Source: Roseovarius indicus | GTDB lineage: Bacteria > Pseudomonadota > Alphaproteobacteria > Rhodobacterales > Rhodobacteraceae | DNA: 64,000 bases | NCBI RefSeq assembly: GCF_008728195.1 | Contig: NZ_CP031598.1 | Coordinates: 3,844,001-3,908,000 of the forward strand | Reading direction: 5' to 3' | Shown here: positions 56,773-64,000 of the stretch, piece by piece | Layout of the letters: every line of letters starts with the position of its first letter | Numbering within the stretch: position 1 is the stretch's first letter | Notes under the pieces: generated by a model | The model's database searches: none | Seen by the model: the letters and a program-made list of their open reading frames with translations, nothing else | Told to the model about the DNA's origin: nothing | Translations under genes and position numbers: made by a program

Positions 56773-58299
56773 CTAGACCGGCTCGCCCGCGTCGAGCTTT
56801 TTCAGGAAAGCCTCCGCCTCCTTCAGCACCGTATCGCGCTTCGCCTCGTCCATCTTGTCCCATGTCCGGTACATCTGCCCCATCCGCGGGTTGCCCTTGA
56901 AACGCTCGCGATGCCGCACGAGGAAATGCCAGTAGAGCAGGTTGAAGGGGCAGGCCCCCTCTCCGGTTTTCGTCTTCACCGAGTAGGCGCAGCTGCCGCA
57001 GTAATCCGACATCCGGTCGATGTAATTGCCCGAGCTGACGTAGGGCTTCGACGCGATGATCCCACCATCGGCGAACTGGCTCATCCCCACCGTATTGGGC
57101 GCCTCGACCCATTCGAAGGCGTCGAAATAGACCGACAGGTACCATTCATGCACCTCTTTCGGGTCGACCCCCGCCAGCAGGGCGAAATTGCCTGTCACCA
57201 TGAGCCGCTGGATGTGATGCGCATAGGCCTCGTCCCGCGTCTGCGCGACGGCATGTTCAAGGCAGGCCATTTTCGTTTCCGCCCCCCAGTAAAGCGGCGG
57301 CAGCTCTCGTGAATGCTCCAGACCGTTTCGACGGGCATAATCCGGCCCCTCTCGGAAATAGAGCCCACGCACATATTCCCGCCAGCCGATCACCTGCCGG
57401 ATATAGCCTTCGGCCGAGTTGAGCGGCACCTTCCCGGCTTTCCATTCCTCTTCCACACGGGTGCAGATTTCCACAGGATCCAGCAAGCCGATGTTCAGAT
57501 ATGCGCTCAGAAGCGAATGATGCAGGTACTTGTCCCCAGCCAGCATCGCGTCCTGGTAGGGTCCGAATTCCGGCAGCAATTCCTTGGCGAAATGATCGAG
57601 CGCCCGAAGCGCCTGCCCCCGCGTGACGGCGAAATGAAACGGCCGCAGTGTTCCGAAATTCTCTCCGAACCGCGCCTCGACAAGGTCGAGCACCTCTTCC
57701 GTCATCTCGTCCGGCGTGAACTGCATCGGCTTCGACCGCAGCATGTCATCCGAGGCCGGCTTGCGGTTGTCGTGGTCGTAATTCCACTTGCCGCCCGCGG
57801 GCTTGTCGCCCTCCATCAGAAGGCCGGTCTTGCGGCGCATCTCTCGGTAGAAATACTCCATCCTGAGTTCCTTGCGCCCCTCGGCCCAGTCGTTGAACTC
57901 GTCGAGGCTCGCCACGAACCGGTCATCGGGCAGCACCGTCATCTTGAGCGGCGCGTTCTCCAGCGCCTCTTTCAGCCGCCATTCTCCCGGGCTGGTCGCG
58001 ATCACCTCGCTGGTGTCGTGCTCCTGCCCCCGCCGCATCAACTCGCCCACGATGGATTTCGTGGCATCCGGATCATCCAGCCTCGTGTACGCAACCGTCC
58101 AGCCATCGTCCTCGAGATGCTTCGCGAAATGCCGCATCGCCGACAGCACCAGCGCGATCTTCTTGGGGTGATGCGGCACGTAAGACGTCTCGTCGCCTAC
58201 CTCTGCCATCACCACCACGTCCTCGGACTTGTCCGCCGCCTTCAGCGCCGCCACCCCGTCCGACAACTGATCGCCCAGCACCAGCACCAGTTTCACCAC
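56773..58299 (-). CDS. Iron-sulfur cryptochrome/(6-4) photolyase (PhrB type)
   Basis: This 508-residue flavoprotein of the FeS-BCP (PhrB/CryB) class starts with LVLGDQLSDGVAAL and keeps YIRQVIGWREYVRG and QRLMVTGNFALLAGVDPKEV. The Fe-S ligands are Cys in TKMACLEHA, the pair in SDYCGSCAYS, and GEGACPFNLLYW. It repairs (6-4) UV photoproducts using light, or acts as a photoreceptor. The next gene, an SDR, overlaps its start by 7 bases and they form a unit. Confidence 0.93.
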   Translation of the reverse strand: MVKLVLVLGDQLSDGVAALKAADKSEDVVVMAEVGDETSYVPHHPKKIALVLSAMRHFAKHLEDDGWTVAYTRLDDPDATKSIVGELMRRGQEHDTSEVIATSPGEWRLKEALENAPLKMTVLPDDRFVASLDEFNDWAEGRKELRMEYFYREMRRKTGLLMEGDKPAGGKWNYDHDNRKPASDDMLRSKPMQFTPDEMTEEVLDLVEARFGENFGTLRPFHFAVTRGQALRALDHFAKELLPEFGPYQDAMLAGDKYLHHSLLSAYLNIGLLDPVEICTRVEEEWKAGKVPLNSAEGYIRQVIGWREYVRGLYFREGPDYARRNGLEHSRELPPLYWGAETKMACLEHAVAQTRDEAYAHHIQRLMVTGNFALLAGVDPKEVHEWYLSVYFDAFEWVEAPNTVGMSQFADGGIIASKPYVSSGNYIDRMSDYCGSCAYSVKTKTGEGACPFNLLYWHFLVRHRERFKGNPRMGQMYRTWDKMDEAKRDTVLKEAEAFLKKLDAGEPV

Positions 58300-58958
58300 G
58301 GCACAGGCTCCCCCTGCCAGTCAAAGAACTGCCCCGTATCCTTCGGCCCCAGCCCATCGATCACCGACAACAGGTTCGCCGCCGCCTCTTCCGGCGATAC
58401 CGTCGGATGCCCCTTCGCGTATTCTGCCGTCAGTGCCGTCTCCACCGTGCCCGGGTGCAGCGCCACGCAGACCGCCCCCTTGTGCGTCCGCCCCAGCTCG
58501 ATCGCCCCGGTATGGATCATCTGGTTCAGCGCCGCCTTGGCGGTCCGGTAGCTGTACCAGCCCCCGAACCCGTTATCCCCGATCGACCCGACCCGCGCCG
58601 AGAGCGCCGCAAAAACCGACCGGCCTTTGCGCGGCAACAACCGCACTGCGTGTTTCAACACCAAAGACGGCCCCACACAGTTCAGTCGGAACTGTTCCAC
58701 CATCGCCTCCGCCTCCAGATGCTTCAACGATTTCTCCGGCCCCCGCCCGTTCAGTTCCAGCGCTCCGGTTGCCACGAACACCAGGTCATACGGTCCTTCC
58801 AAACCACCCATCGCCCGCTCGACCGACGCCTCATCGGTCACGTCCAACCCGTCGCCAGACCGCGACAGCCGCGTCACCGCCACCCCGCGCGCCTCAAGCG
58901 CCGCGCACAAAGCCGAGCCAATCCCGCCCGACGCCCCGATCACCAATGCCTTTTCCAT
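58293..58958 (-). CDS. Short-chain dehydrogenase/reductase
   Basis: This 221-residue SDR has the cofactor motif ALVIGASGGIGSALCAALEA at the start, VFAALSARVGSIGD, and YSYRTAKAALNQM carrying the catalytic Tyr-x-x-x-Lys. Substrate is not readable. ATG 58958 is chosen because the longer ORF reaches far past any family sequence. It overlaps the photolyase gene by 7 bases, as in other alphaproteobacteria where a C-factor-like SDR follows PhrB. Confidence 0.88.
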   Translation of the reverse strand: MEKALVIGASGGIGSALCAALEARGVAVTRLSRSGDGLDVTDEASVERAMGGLEGPYDLVFVATGALELNGRGPEKSLKHLEAEAMVEQFRLNCVGPSLVLKHAVRLLPRKGRSVFAALSARVGSIGDNGFGGWYSYRTAKAALNQMIHTGAIELGRTHKGAVCVALHPGTVETALTAEYAKGHPTVSPEEAAANLLSVIDGLGPKDTGQFFDWQGEPVPW

Positions 58959-59103
58959 GATGGCAGAGCTAAAGCCCGCCCGTCCGGTATCAAGCCGACC
59001 CCGCGGCATGGCGCCGTTTTCTTGAAAAGAAAACGCCCGGAATCTTTTCAAGATTCCGCCCCCGCCCGGTATAGACTGGCCCATGACACCAGGGAGGACT
59101 GAC

Positions 59104-59514
59104 ATGAAGATCACCGGCGCCTGCCATTGCGGCGACATCACCTACGAGGCCGAGCTCGACCCGGCCCGATTCGGCATCTGCCACTGCACCGATTGCCAGG
59201 TCACCTCGGCCTCTGCCTTCCGCACCATCGCCGTCGTGAAGCAGGCCGAGTTCCGCCTCCTCTCCGGCACGCCGAAGACCTACGTCAAGGAAGCCGAAAG
59301 CGGAAACCGCCGCGCACTGACCTTCTGTTCCACCTGCGGCGCCGGGCTCTGGGCCACGGATGAAAAGGGCGAAAGCGGCATCGTGAACCTGCGGGCCGGC
59401 ACCATCACCGAGCGCCGCGACCTGACCCCGCGCTACGAAATCTGGTGCAGCTCCGCCATGCCATGGCTTGCCCGGTTCGACGGCACCGAACGGCATGACA
59501 AGGGCTTCACCTGA
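59104..59514 (+). CDS. GFA-family zinc protein
   Basis: This 136-residue protein has the glutathione-dependent formaldehyde-activating (GFA) fold. ITGACHCGDITYEAEL, ICHCTDCQVTSAS and FCSTCGAGLWATDEK supply the Cys zinc ligands. Family members bind zinc; substrates are mostly unknown. ATG 59104 follows GGAGG, better than 59083. Confidence 0.87.
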   Translation: MKITGACHCGDITYEAELDPARFGICHCTDCQVTSASAFRTIAVVKQAEFRLLSGTPKTYVKEAESGNRRALTFCSTCGAGLWATDEKGESGIVNLRAGTITERRDLTPRYEIWCSSAMPWLARFDGTERHDKGFT

Positions 59515-59528
59515 CGCAACGTGCAATC

Positions 59529-59548
59529 CGGGGGTTTTCAAGCCCCCG
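59529..59548 (+). terminator. Weak GC hairpin after the GFA gene
   Basis: CGGGGG-TTTTCAAG-CCCCCG at 59529-59548. No T-run follows, so it is only a candidate terminator, or part of the leuA leader. Confidence 0.35.
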
Positions 59549-59570
59549 CACCATGCCTATACTTCGCCCC

Positions 59571-59657
59571 ATGACGAAGCAGGACCATATCATGCCGAAA
59601 GCAACCCGCCCCCGCGCGGCTTGCCTTTCCGTCCTGCTGCTCCTAAGCCGCCTCTGA
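59571..59657 (+). CDS. Leu-rich leader peptide of leuA
   Basis: This 28-residue reading frame (MTKQDHIMPKATRPRAACLS then VLLLLSRL) contains a run of four consecutive Leu codons, ctg ctg ctc cta, the last of which is rare in this GC-rich genome. It stops inside the left arm of a strong hairpin just before leuA. This is the usual architecture of transcription attenuation: low charged tRNA-Leu stalls the ribosome on the Leu run and changes the RNA fold. An inner ATG at 59592 would give a shorter 21-residue peptide with the same Leu run. Confidence 0.8.
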   Translation: MTKQDHIMPKATRPRAACLSVLLLLSRL

Positions 59658-59689
59658 GCGTGCCGTAGGCCGGCGCGACCGCTCAGAGG
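59651..59689 (+). promoter_or_regulatory. leuA leader hairpin (attenuator stem)
   Basis: CCTCTGAGCG (59651-59660) pairs perfectly with CGCTCAGAGG (59680-59689), with an inner GCCG/CGGC stem. The leader peptide stop codon lies in the left arm. There is no clean T-run after the hairpin, so the terminator form is not certain. Confidence 0.7.
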
Positions 59690-59739
59690 ATGTGCCTTTC
59701 TCGCGCCACCAGGCTTAGGACAACGAAAAGAGACCAGAC

Positions 59740-61305
59740 ATGACAAACGCAGACAAAGATCGAGTCGTCATTTTCGACACGACCCTCCGCGACGGCGAAC
59801 AATCCCCCGGCGCGACCATGACCCATGACGAAAAGCTCGAAATTGCCGGGCTGCTCGACGAAATGGGCGTCGACATCATCGAAGCGGGCTTCCCCATCGC
59901 CTCGGAAGGCGATTTCCGCGCGGTGAGCGAGATCGCCAAGAACTCGAAGAACTCGGTGATCTGCGGGCTGGCCCGCGCCAACACCAAGGATATCGACCGC
60001 TGCTGGGAGGCGATCCGTCATGCCGAACAGCCGCGCATCCACACCTTCATCGGCACCTCGCCGCTGCACCGCGCCATTCCGAACCTCACGCAGGACGAGA
60101 TGGCCGAGCGCATCCATGAAACCGTGACCCACGCCCGCAACCTCTGCGACAACGTGCAATGGTCGCCGATGGATGCCACCCGCACCGAGTGGGATTACCT
60201 CGCCCGCGTGGTCGAGATCGCCATCAAGGCCGGCGCCACCACCATCAACATCCCCGATACCGTGGGCTACACCGCGCCCGTCGAATCCGCCGACCTGATC
60301 CGCCGGCTGATCAACGAAGTGCCGGGTGGCGACGAGGTGGTCTTTGCCACCCACTGCCATAACGACCTCGGCATGGCGACCGCCAACTCGCTGGCCGCCG
60401 TCGCGGGTGGCGCGCGGCAGATCGAATGCACCATCAACGGCCTCGGCGAACGCGCCGGCAACACCGCGCTGGAAGAGGTGGTGATGGCGCTCAAGGTGCG
60501 CAACGACATCATGCCGTATTACACCAATGTCGACAGCACCAAGATCATGCATATCAGCCGCCGTGTCGCCACGGTCTCGGGCTTCAACGTGCAGTATAAC
60601 AAGGCCATCGTCGGCAAGAACGCCTTCGCGCACGAATCCGGTATCCACCAGGACGGCATGCTCAAGAACGCCGAGACGTTCGAGATCATGCGCCCCTCCG
60701 ATGTGGGCCTTGCCGAGACCAACATCGTCATGGGCAAGCACTCGGGCCGTGCCGCGCTCCGCGCCAAGCTCAAGGATCTCGGGTTCGAGCTGGGCGCCAA
60801 CCAGCTCGACGACGTGTTCTACCGCTTCAAGGATCTCGCCGACCGCAAGAAGGAGGTCTACGACGAAGACCTCGTCGCCCTCGTCGCCGCCGGAGAGGAC
60901 GAGGCGAAAGACCGTCTCACCATCAAGTCCCTGCGCGTGGTCTGCGGCACCGGCGGCCCGGCCGAGGCCAAGCTGGTCATGCTCATCGACGGCGAGGAGA
61001 AGACGGTCACCCAATCGGGCGACGGCCCGGTCGACGCCACCTTCAAGGCGGTGCGCGACCTGCACCCCAACGACGCGCATCTCTCGCTCTACCAGGTGCA
61101 CGCCGTGACCGAGGGCACCGACGCCCAGGCCACCGTCTCCGTCCGGCTCGAGGAAGAGGGCAACATCGCCACCGGCCAGTCGGCCGATACCGACACGGTG
61201 CTCGCCTCCGCCAAGGCCTATGTGAACGCGCTCAACCGCCTGCTCGTCCGCCGCGGCAAGACCGGCGAGGACAAGCGGGAAATCAGCTACAAGGACGTGT
61301 CGTAA
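59740..61305 (+). CDS. leuA: 2-isopropylmalate synthase
   Basis: This 521-residue enzyme condenses acetyl-CoA with 2-oxoisovalerate, the first committed step of leucine synthesis. The HMGL-like barrel starts VVIFDTTLRDGEQSPGATMT and has the metal-site HCHNDLGMATANSLA and NGLGERAGNTALEE. The C-terminal LeuA allosteric domain (about 390-521) is present, so leucine feedback is likely. A Leu-rich leader peptide and hairpin precede it, and a terminator follows. Confidence 0.95.
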   Translation: MTNADKDRVVIFDTTLRDGEQSPGATMTHDEKLEIAGLLDEMGVDIIEAGFPIASEGDFRAVSEIAKNSKNSVICGLARANTKDIDRCWEAIRHAEQPRIHTFIGTSPLHRAIPNLTQDEMAERIHETVTHARNLCDNVQWSPMDATRTEWDYLARVVEIAIKAGATTINIPDTVGYTAPVESADLIRRLINEVPGGDEVVFATHCHNDLGMATANSLAAVAGGARQIECTINGLGERAGNTALEEVVMALKVRNDIMPYYTNVDSTKIMHISRRVATVSGFNVQYNKAIVGKNAFAHESGIHQDGMLKNAETFEIMRPSDVGLAETNIVMGKHSGRAALRAKLKDLGFELGANQLDDVFYRFKDLADRKKEVYDEDLVALVAAGEDEAKDRLTIKSLRVVCGTGGPAEAKLVMLIDGEEKTVTQSGDGPVDATFKAVRDLHPNDAHLSLYQVHAVTEGTDAQATVSVRLEEEGNIATGQSADTDTVLASAKAYVNALNRLLVRRGKTGEDKREISYKDVS

Positions 61306-61331
61306 CGTCCTGAAGCGGAACCGGAAACGTC

Positions 61332-61363
61332 AAACGCCGTCAGCCCCGCTGGCGGCGTTTTTC
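61332..61363 (+). terminator. Intrinsic terminator of leuA
   Basis: AAACGCCGTCAGC (61332-61344) pairs with GCTGGCGGCGTTT (61348-61360), one G-T pair, and a T-run follows. Confidence 0.88.
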
Positions 61364-61519
61364 CATGTCCTCCGATCATCTCCCCAACCCTCACTCAGGG
61401 TTTCGCACCGCCTTCATTCGCCGACGGCGTAATCGCACCCAAAAATGGACAATCGGTTTGAATGGAAGAAGCAGGGTTTTCACCGTTTTGAAGAACCAAG
61501 GATGCGCCGCGCACATCGT

Positions 61520-62209
61520 TCATCGCGCGAAGTCATCCGCCTCGCGTTCCAGCTCCGGCGCCTGCCCGCCTTCGACATGCCCGCACACATGGTGCCCCAC
61601 CTCGTGATAGAAGGTATGCTCCGCCTCGATCCGCCGCCACCACCGCACCAAACCCCACGCCCGCCCGGTGGGCCAGGTCAGAACGATGGCCGACTCACAG
61701 ATCCGATAGAGACCGACACAGTCCATCTCTCCCGACCACCCGATCACGTCGATCCGCGAGACGTCGCCAAGCTCCACACCCGGTGTCCGGCTCCACCGGG
61801 CGATATTCCCGGCAATCCGCTCCCGGTCCTCGATATCCTCCGCCACGAATACCGGCGTGCCATCCGACAGCCGCAGCACCGGTGCGGCATCGCCCATCTT
61901 CGCCATGAAATCCACGACCTGCCGGTGCCGATCACGCAACCGCGACGCTCTCAGCCGCCCGATCTCTGCCCGAAAGGCAGGCACATCAAGCTCATGAAGC
62001 AACGACAGAAGCACGCCCAGATACAGGTACGACGGCCCCTTCGGCCGCTCGCCCCACGCAACCGAGTCGAGCTTCGCCCGAACATGCGGCACGGCCTCCG
62101 GCCCGGCATCGACCAGGCGCCGCCAGGCGTCACGGCGGATCACGGTGTCGCCGGTGGCCACGCCCTGAAGAAGGCGGACGACCGCGCGCTCGACATCACT
62201 CATTGCCAT
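61520..62209 (-). CDS. Hypothetical protein with a zincin motif
   Basis: This 229-residue unrecognised protein has a HExxH zinc motif near its C-terminus (HTFYHEVGHHVCGHVEGG), followed by ELEREADDFAR, which holds the third acidic ligand candidate. The N-terminal 100 residues are helical. It may be an intracellular metallopeptidase; no partner is evident. Confidence 0.6.
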   Translation of the reverse strand: MAMSDVERAVVRLLQGVATGDTVIRRDAWRRLVDAGPEAVPHVRAKLDSVAWGERPKGPSYLYLGVLLSLLHELDVPAFRAEIGRLRASRLRDRHRQVVDFMAKMGDAAPVLRLSDGTPVFVAEDIEDRERIAGNIARWSRTPGVELGDVSRIDVIGWSGEMDCVGLYRICESAIVLTWPTGRAWGLVRWWRRIEAEHTFYHEVGHHVCGHVEGGQAPELEREADDFAR

Positions 62210-62314
62210 GATAGATCGACATGGGCCCTGCCTTTCATGCCTGTATTTCTACAGCAATCCGCCCATAGGCCAAAGCCGGCACAGACCGTGCCGACTTCTT
62301 TTTCCGACCTGCCC

Positions 62315-63076
62315 TCACATCTTGCAGATCGAGTTGCCCCCATCCGCCAGCATGGCCGAGCCGGTCACAAAGCTCGCCATGTCCGACAGCAGGAACAGCG
62401 CCGCATCGGCAATCTCACTCGGCTCCGCCATCCGCTTGAGGGCATGCAGCCCGGCAATGAAGGCCTGCGTCTCCGGGTTCGTCGCCGCATCCATCGAAAT
62501 CGCCGTCAGCGTGCCGCCGGGCATCAGCACGTTCGCCCTGATCCCTTCCGCGCCATATTCCGCCGCAACCGCCTGCATAAGCCCCACAAGCCCCGCCTTA
62601 GACGCGGCATAGGCCCCCATTCCGGGCAGGGTCGCGGTGTGCCCGATGAACGATCCGGTAAATACCAGCGATCCCCCACCCCGCGCCCGAAGTGCCGGGA
62701 TCTGCGCCCGCGCGGCGTGATACCCCGAGGTCAGATTGGTCGCCAGCACCTCGGCCCACTCCTCCGGCCCGGTCGCCTCCACCATTTCCCCGCTCCCGAG
62801 AATGCCGGCATTGTTGAACGCCCCGTCCAGCCCGCCGAACCGCTCTTTCGCCACCTCGACCAATTCCTCGGCATAGCCCGCATCCTTGACGTCTCCCGGA
62901 ACCGCCACAGCCGCCGCGTTCGACCGGGTGATCTGCCCGGCAACCGCCTCCAGCGCATCCCTCCGCCTCGCCCCCAGCACCAGCTTGGCCCCCTGCTCCG
63001 CAAACTTCAGCGCCGCCGCTGCGCCGATCCCGCTCGACGCACCGGTGACGATGATGACCTTATCCTTCAGCAACAT
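62315..63076 (-). CDS. Short-chain dehydrogenase/reductase (classical)
   Basis: This 253-residue classical SDR has VIIVTGASSGIGAAAALKFA, DGAFNNAGILGSG, and the catalytic YAASKAGLVGLMQ (Tyr-x-x-x-Lys). The C-terminus MLADGGNSIC is typical. ATG 63076 follows AAAGGAG; the longer ORF to 63157 is not needed. Substrate unknown. Confidence 0.9.
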   Translation of the reverse strand: MLLKDKVIIVTGASSGIGAAAALKFAEQGAKLVLGARRRDALEAVAGQITRSNAAAVAVPGDVKDAGYAEELVEVAKERFGGLDGAFNNAGILGSGEMVEATGPEEWAEVLATNLTSGYHAARAQIPALRARGGGSLVFTGSFIGHTATLPGMGAYAASKAGLVGLMQAVAAEYGAEGIRANVLMPGGTLTAISMDAATNPETQAFIAGLHALKRMAEPSEIADAALFLLSDMASFVTGSAMLADGGNSICKM

Positions 63077-63187
63077 GGGTAAACTCCTTTTCAGATGTCG
63101 CAGGCGCGACCATCGCCGCCCCCGCAAACGCGCTCGACCCGGATCATGCGCAGGCATGACCCGGATCCTGCGCTTTCCGAAAAGCCC

Positions 63188-63676
63188 TCAAGCGTAAACC
63201 GCACACCCCACCAGCAGCGCCGCCGCCGACAGCGCCGAGGCCGCGGTGCGCACATGGTTCCACCGGGTCCAGGTCACCGCGTAATGCGCCCAATAAGCTT
63301 CCGTCTCCGGCCCATCGACCGCCAATGCATCCAGCCGCCGGTTCATCGGCACGTTGCCGAAAAGCGTCACCAGGAACGTGCCCAGCACGTAGACCGCCCC
63401 GCTCGCGATGAACCACCCCTGCGCCGGCCCGCCAAGGGCAAACCACGCATAGGCCATCACCCCAAGCGACACAGGTGCCAGCGCGATCAGCGAAAAGACA
63501 AAGGCCGACGACAGCACCTCGCGGTTGATCTGCTGCATCGCCTCGATCCCCGCCCGGGGCGAGCTGACCCTGAGCGACCGCATGATGAAATCGGAAAACC
63601 CGAGGAAGACGCCGGATACCAGCGCCATGATCAGCGCAACCGACCCGAAAGTGATGAGGGTAATGGTTTCAGACAT
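63188..63676 (-). CDS. DUF1772 membrane protein
   Basis: This 162-residue protein has four predicted membrane helices (GSVALIMALVSGVFLGFSDF, SSAFVFSLIALAPVSLGVMA, WFIASGAVYVLGTFLVTLFG, TAASALSAAALLVGCAV) and the DUF1772 loop NVPMNRRLDALAVDG. DUF1772 includes anthrone-oxygenase-like proteins. GGAG precedes the ATG. Confidence 0.85.
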   Translation of the reverse strand: MSETITLITFGSVALIMALVSGVFLGFSDFIMRSLRVSSPRAGIEAMQQINREVLSSAFVFSLIALAPVSLGVMAYAWFALGGPAQGWFIASGAVYVLGTFLVTLFGNVPMNRRLDALAVDGPETEAYWAHYAVTWTRWNHVRTAASALSAAALLVGCAVYA

Positions 63677-63706
63677 TTCAATAACTCCTTGATGTGAGGG
63701 AATATT

Positions 63707-64000
63707 TCAGGCCGCGGACCGGCCCATTTCATGCGCGCTGTCCAACCAGCGCGCGATCTTCTCCGGCGCGGCCAGCTTGACCGACCCGAACTGTTTCAGC
63801 CGCCGCATCCGGATGCCGCAGAACCCAAGAACCTGGTTCTTCAACACCCGCCGCCCCGGCTTGCGGTACAAAAGCGTGTCCAGCAAAGGCGGCGTGTCGG
63901 AGGTGATGACCGCGTCCGCCGTCCGCCCGGTCAGAAGCTTGTCCCACCCCATGCCGCGCCGGTGATACTTGAAGCCAAAGCCCGAGGTCAGCGCCCGGTC
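63707..64000 (-). CDS. Flavodoxin-fold NAD(P)H oxidoreductase, C-terminal part (runs off the edge)
   Basis: The frame is open to the right end of the window, so only the last about 97 residues are visible. It has LTSGFGFKYHRRGMGWDKLL, AVITSDTPP and GFCGIRMRRLKQFG, which fit the NAD(P)H:quinone oxidoreductase/flavodoxin-like fold (YwrO/MdaB type). The N-terminal FMN site lies outside the window. Confidence 0.75.
   Translation of the reverse strand, partial: DRALTSGFGFKYHRRGMGWDKLLTGRTADAVITSDTPPLLDTLLYRKPGRRVLKNQVLGFCGIRMRRLKQFGSVKLAAPEKIARWLDSAHEMGRSAA

Overview
The window looks like chromosome of a Rhodobacterales alphaproteobacterium (Roseobacter/Rhodobacteraceae type). Most of it is very GC-rich. 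Supporting signs are a Hint-domain protein, a divergent metR-metF pair, a tandem glycine riboswitch ahead of gcvT-gcvH-gcvP, an iron-sulfur cryptochrome/photolyase, a leuA leader peptide, and an integrase with the N-terminus MSETISRPF. No rRNA, tRNA or CRISPR array was found.

Positions 1 to about 12,550 are an accessory island with visibly lower GC. It opens with an unknown gene, two small excisionase/AlpA-like DNA-binding proteins and two overlapping tyrosine recombinases. The main cargo follows at 4517-9284: three translationally coupled genes that match the Detocs anti-phage two-component system. These are a very large GHKL-ATPase protein (DtcA-like), a stand-alone receiver (DtcB-like) and a receiver fused to a nucleoside-phosphorylase-type effector (DtcC-like, expected to destroy ATP). 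The island ends in debris: a doubly frameshifted integrase cut by an IS3-family element, whose other side cuts a methyltransferase gene. The IS has good inverted repeats but no visible target duplication, so a deletion or rearrangement probably happened here.

Positions 12,850-17,500 are a decaying surface-polysaccharide block: an AGE-family sugar epimerase, a GT2 glycosyltransferase frameshifted at a C7 tract, a sulfotransferase with an in-frame TGA, and an intact sulfotransferase-like gene. From 17,500 on the content is mainly core. It includes a Hint protein, an acyl-CoA dehydrogenase, metR/metF, a thioesterase, a DUF2235 hydrolase, an orphan molybdenum hydroxylase large subunit, a type III PLP decarboxylase with a divergent Lrp regulator, dacB, nadD and ettA. 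Then come a REP-associated tyrosine transposase with its own REP palindromes, a geranylgeranyl-reductase-like flavoprotein, an L,D-transpeptidase, a cold-shock protein, a YjhX-like protein, a divergent arylesterase/ABC exporter pair, an inositol-phosphatase-family protein and a GlxA-type regulator.

The glycine cleavage operon (47,075-42,154, minus strand) has a two-aptamer riboswitch and an unexpected small gene between gcvH and gcvP. Further right are an NsrR-like Rrf2 regulator, a gamma-glutamylcyclotransferase-like gene, a DUF2254 membrane protein, gltX, an MFS exporter with a His-rich tail, a small zincin, a universal stress protein, nadE, a secreted 18-repeat MORN protein, the FeS photolyase with an SDR, a GFA protein, and leuA with a Leu-rich leader peptide and hairpin. 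The right edge has a zincin-like protein, another SDR, a DUF1772 protein and a truncated flavodoxin-fold oxidoreductase. Two families of intergenic palindromes are scattered through the core: a GGGATATTT/AAGAAGAAGC family with four loci, and a GTAG-type REP family clustered at the RAYT gene.
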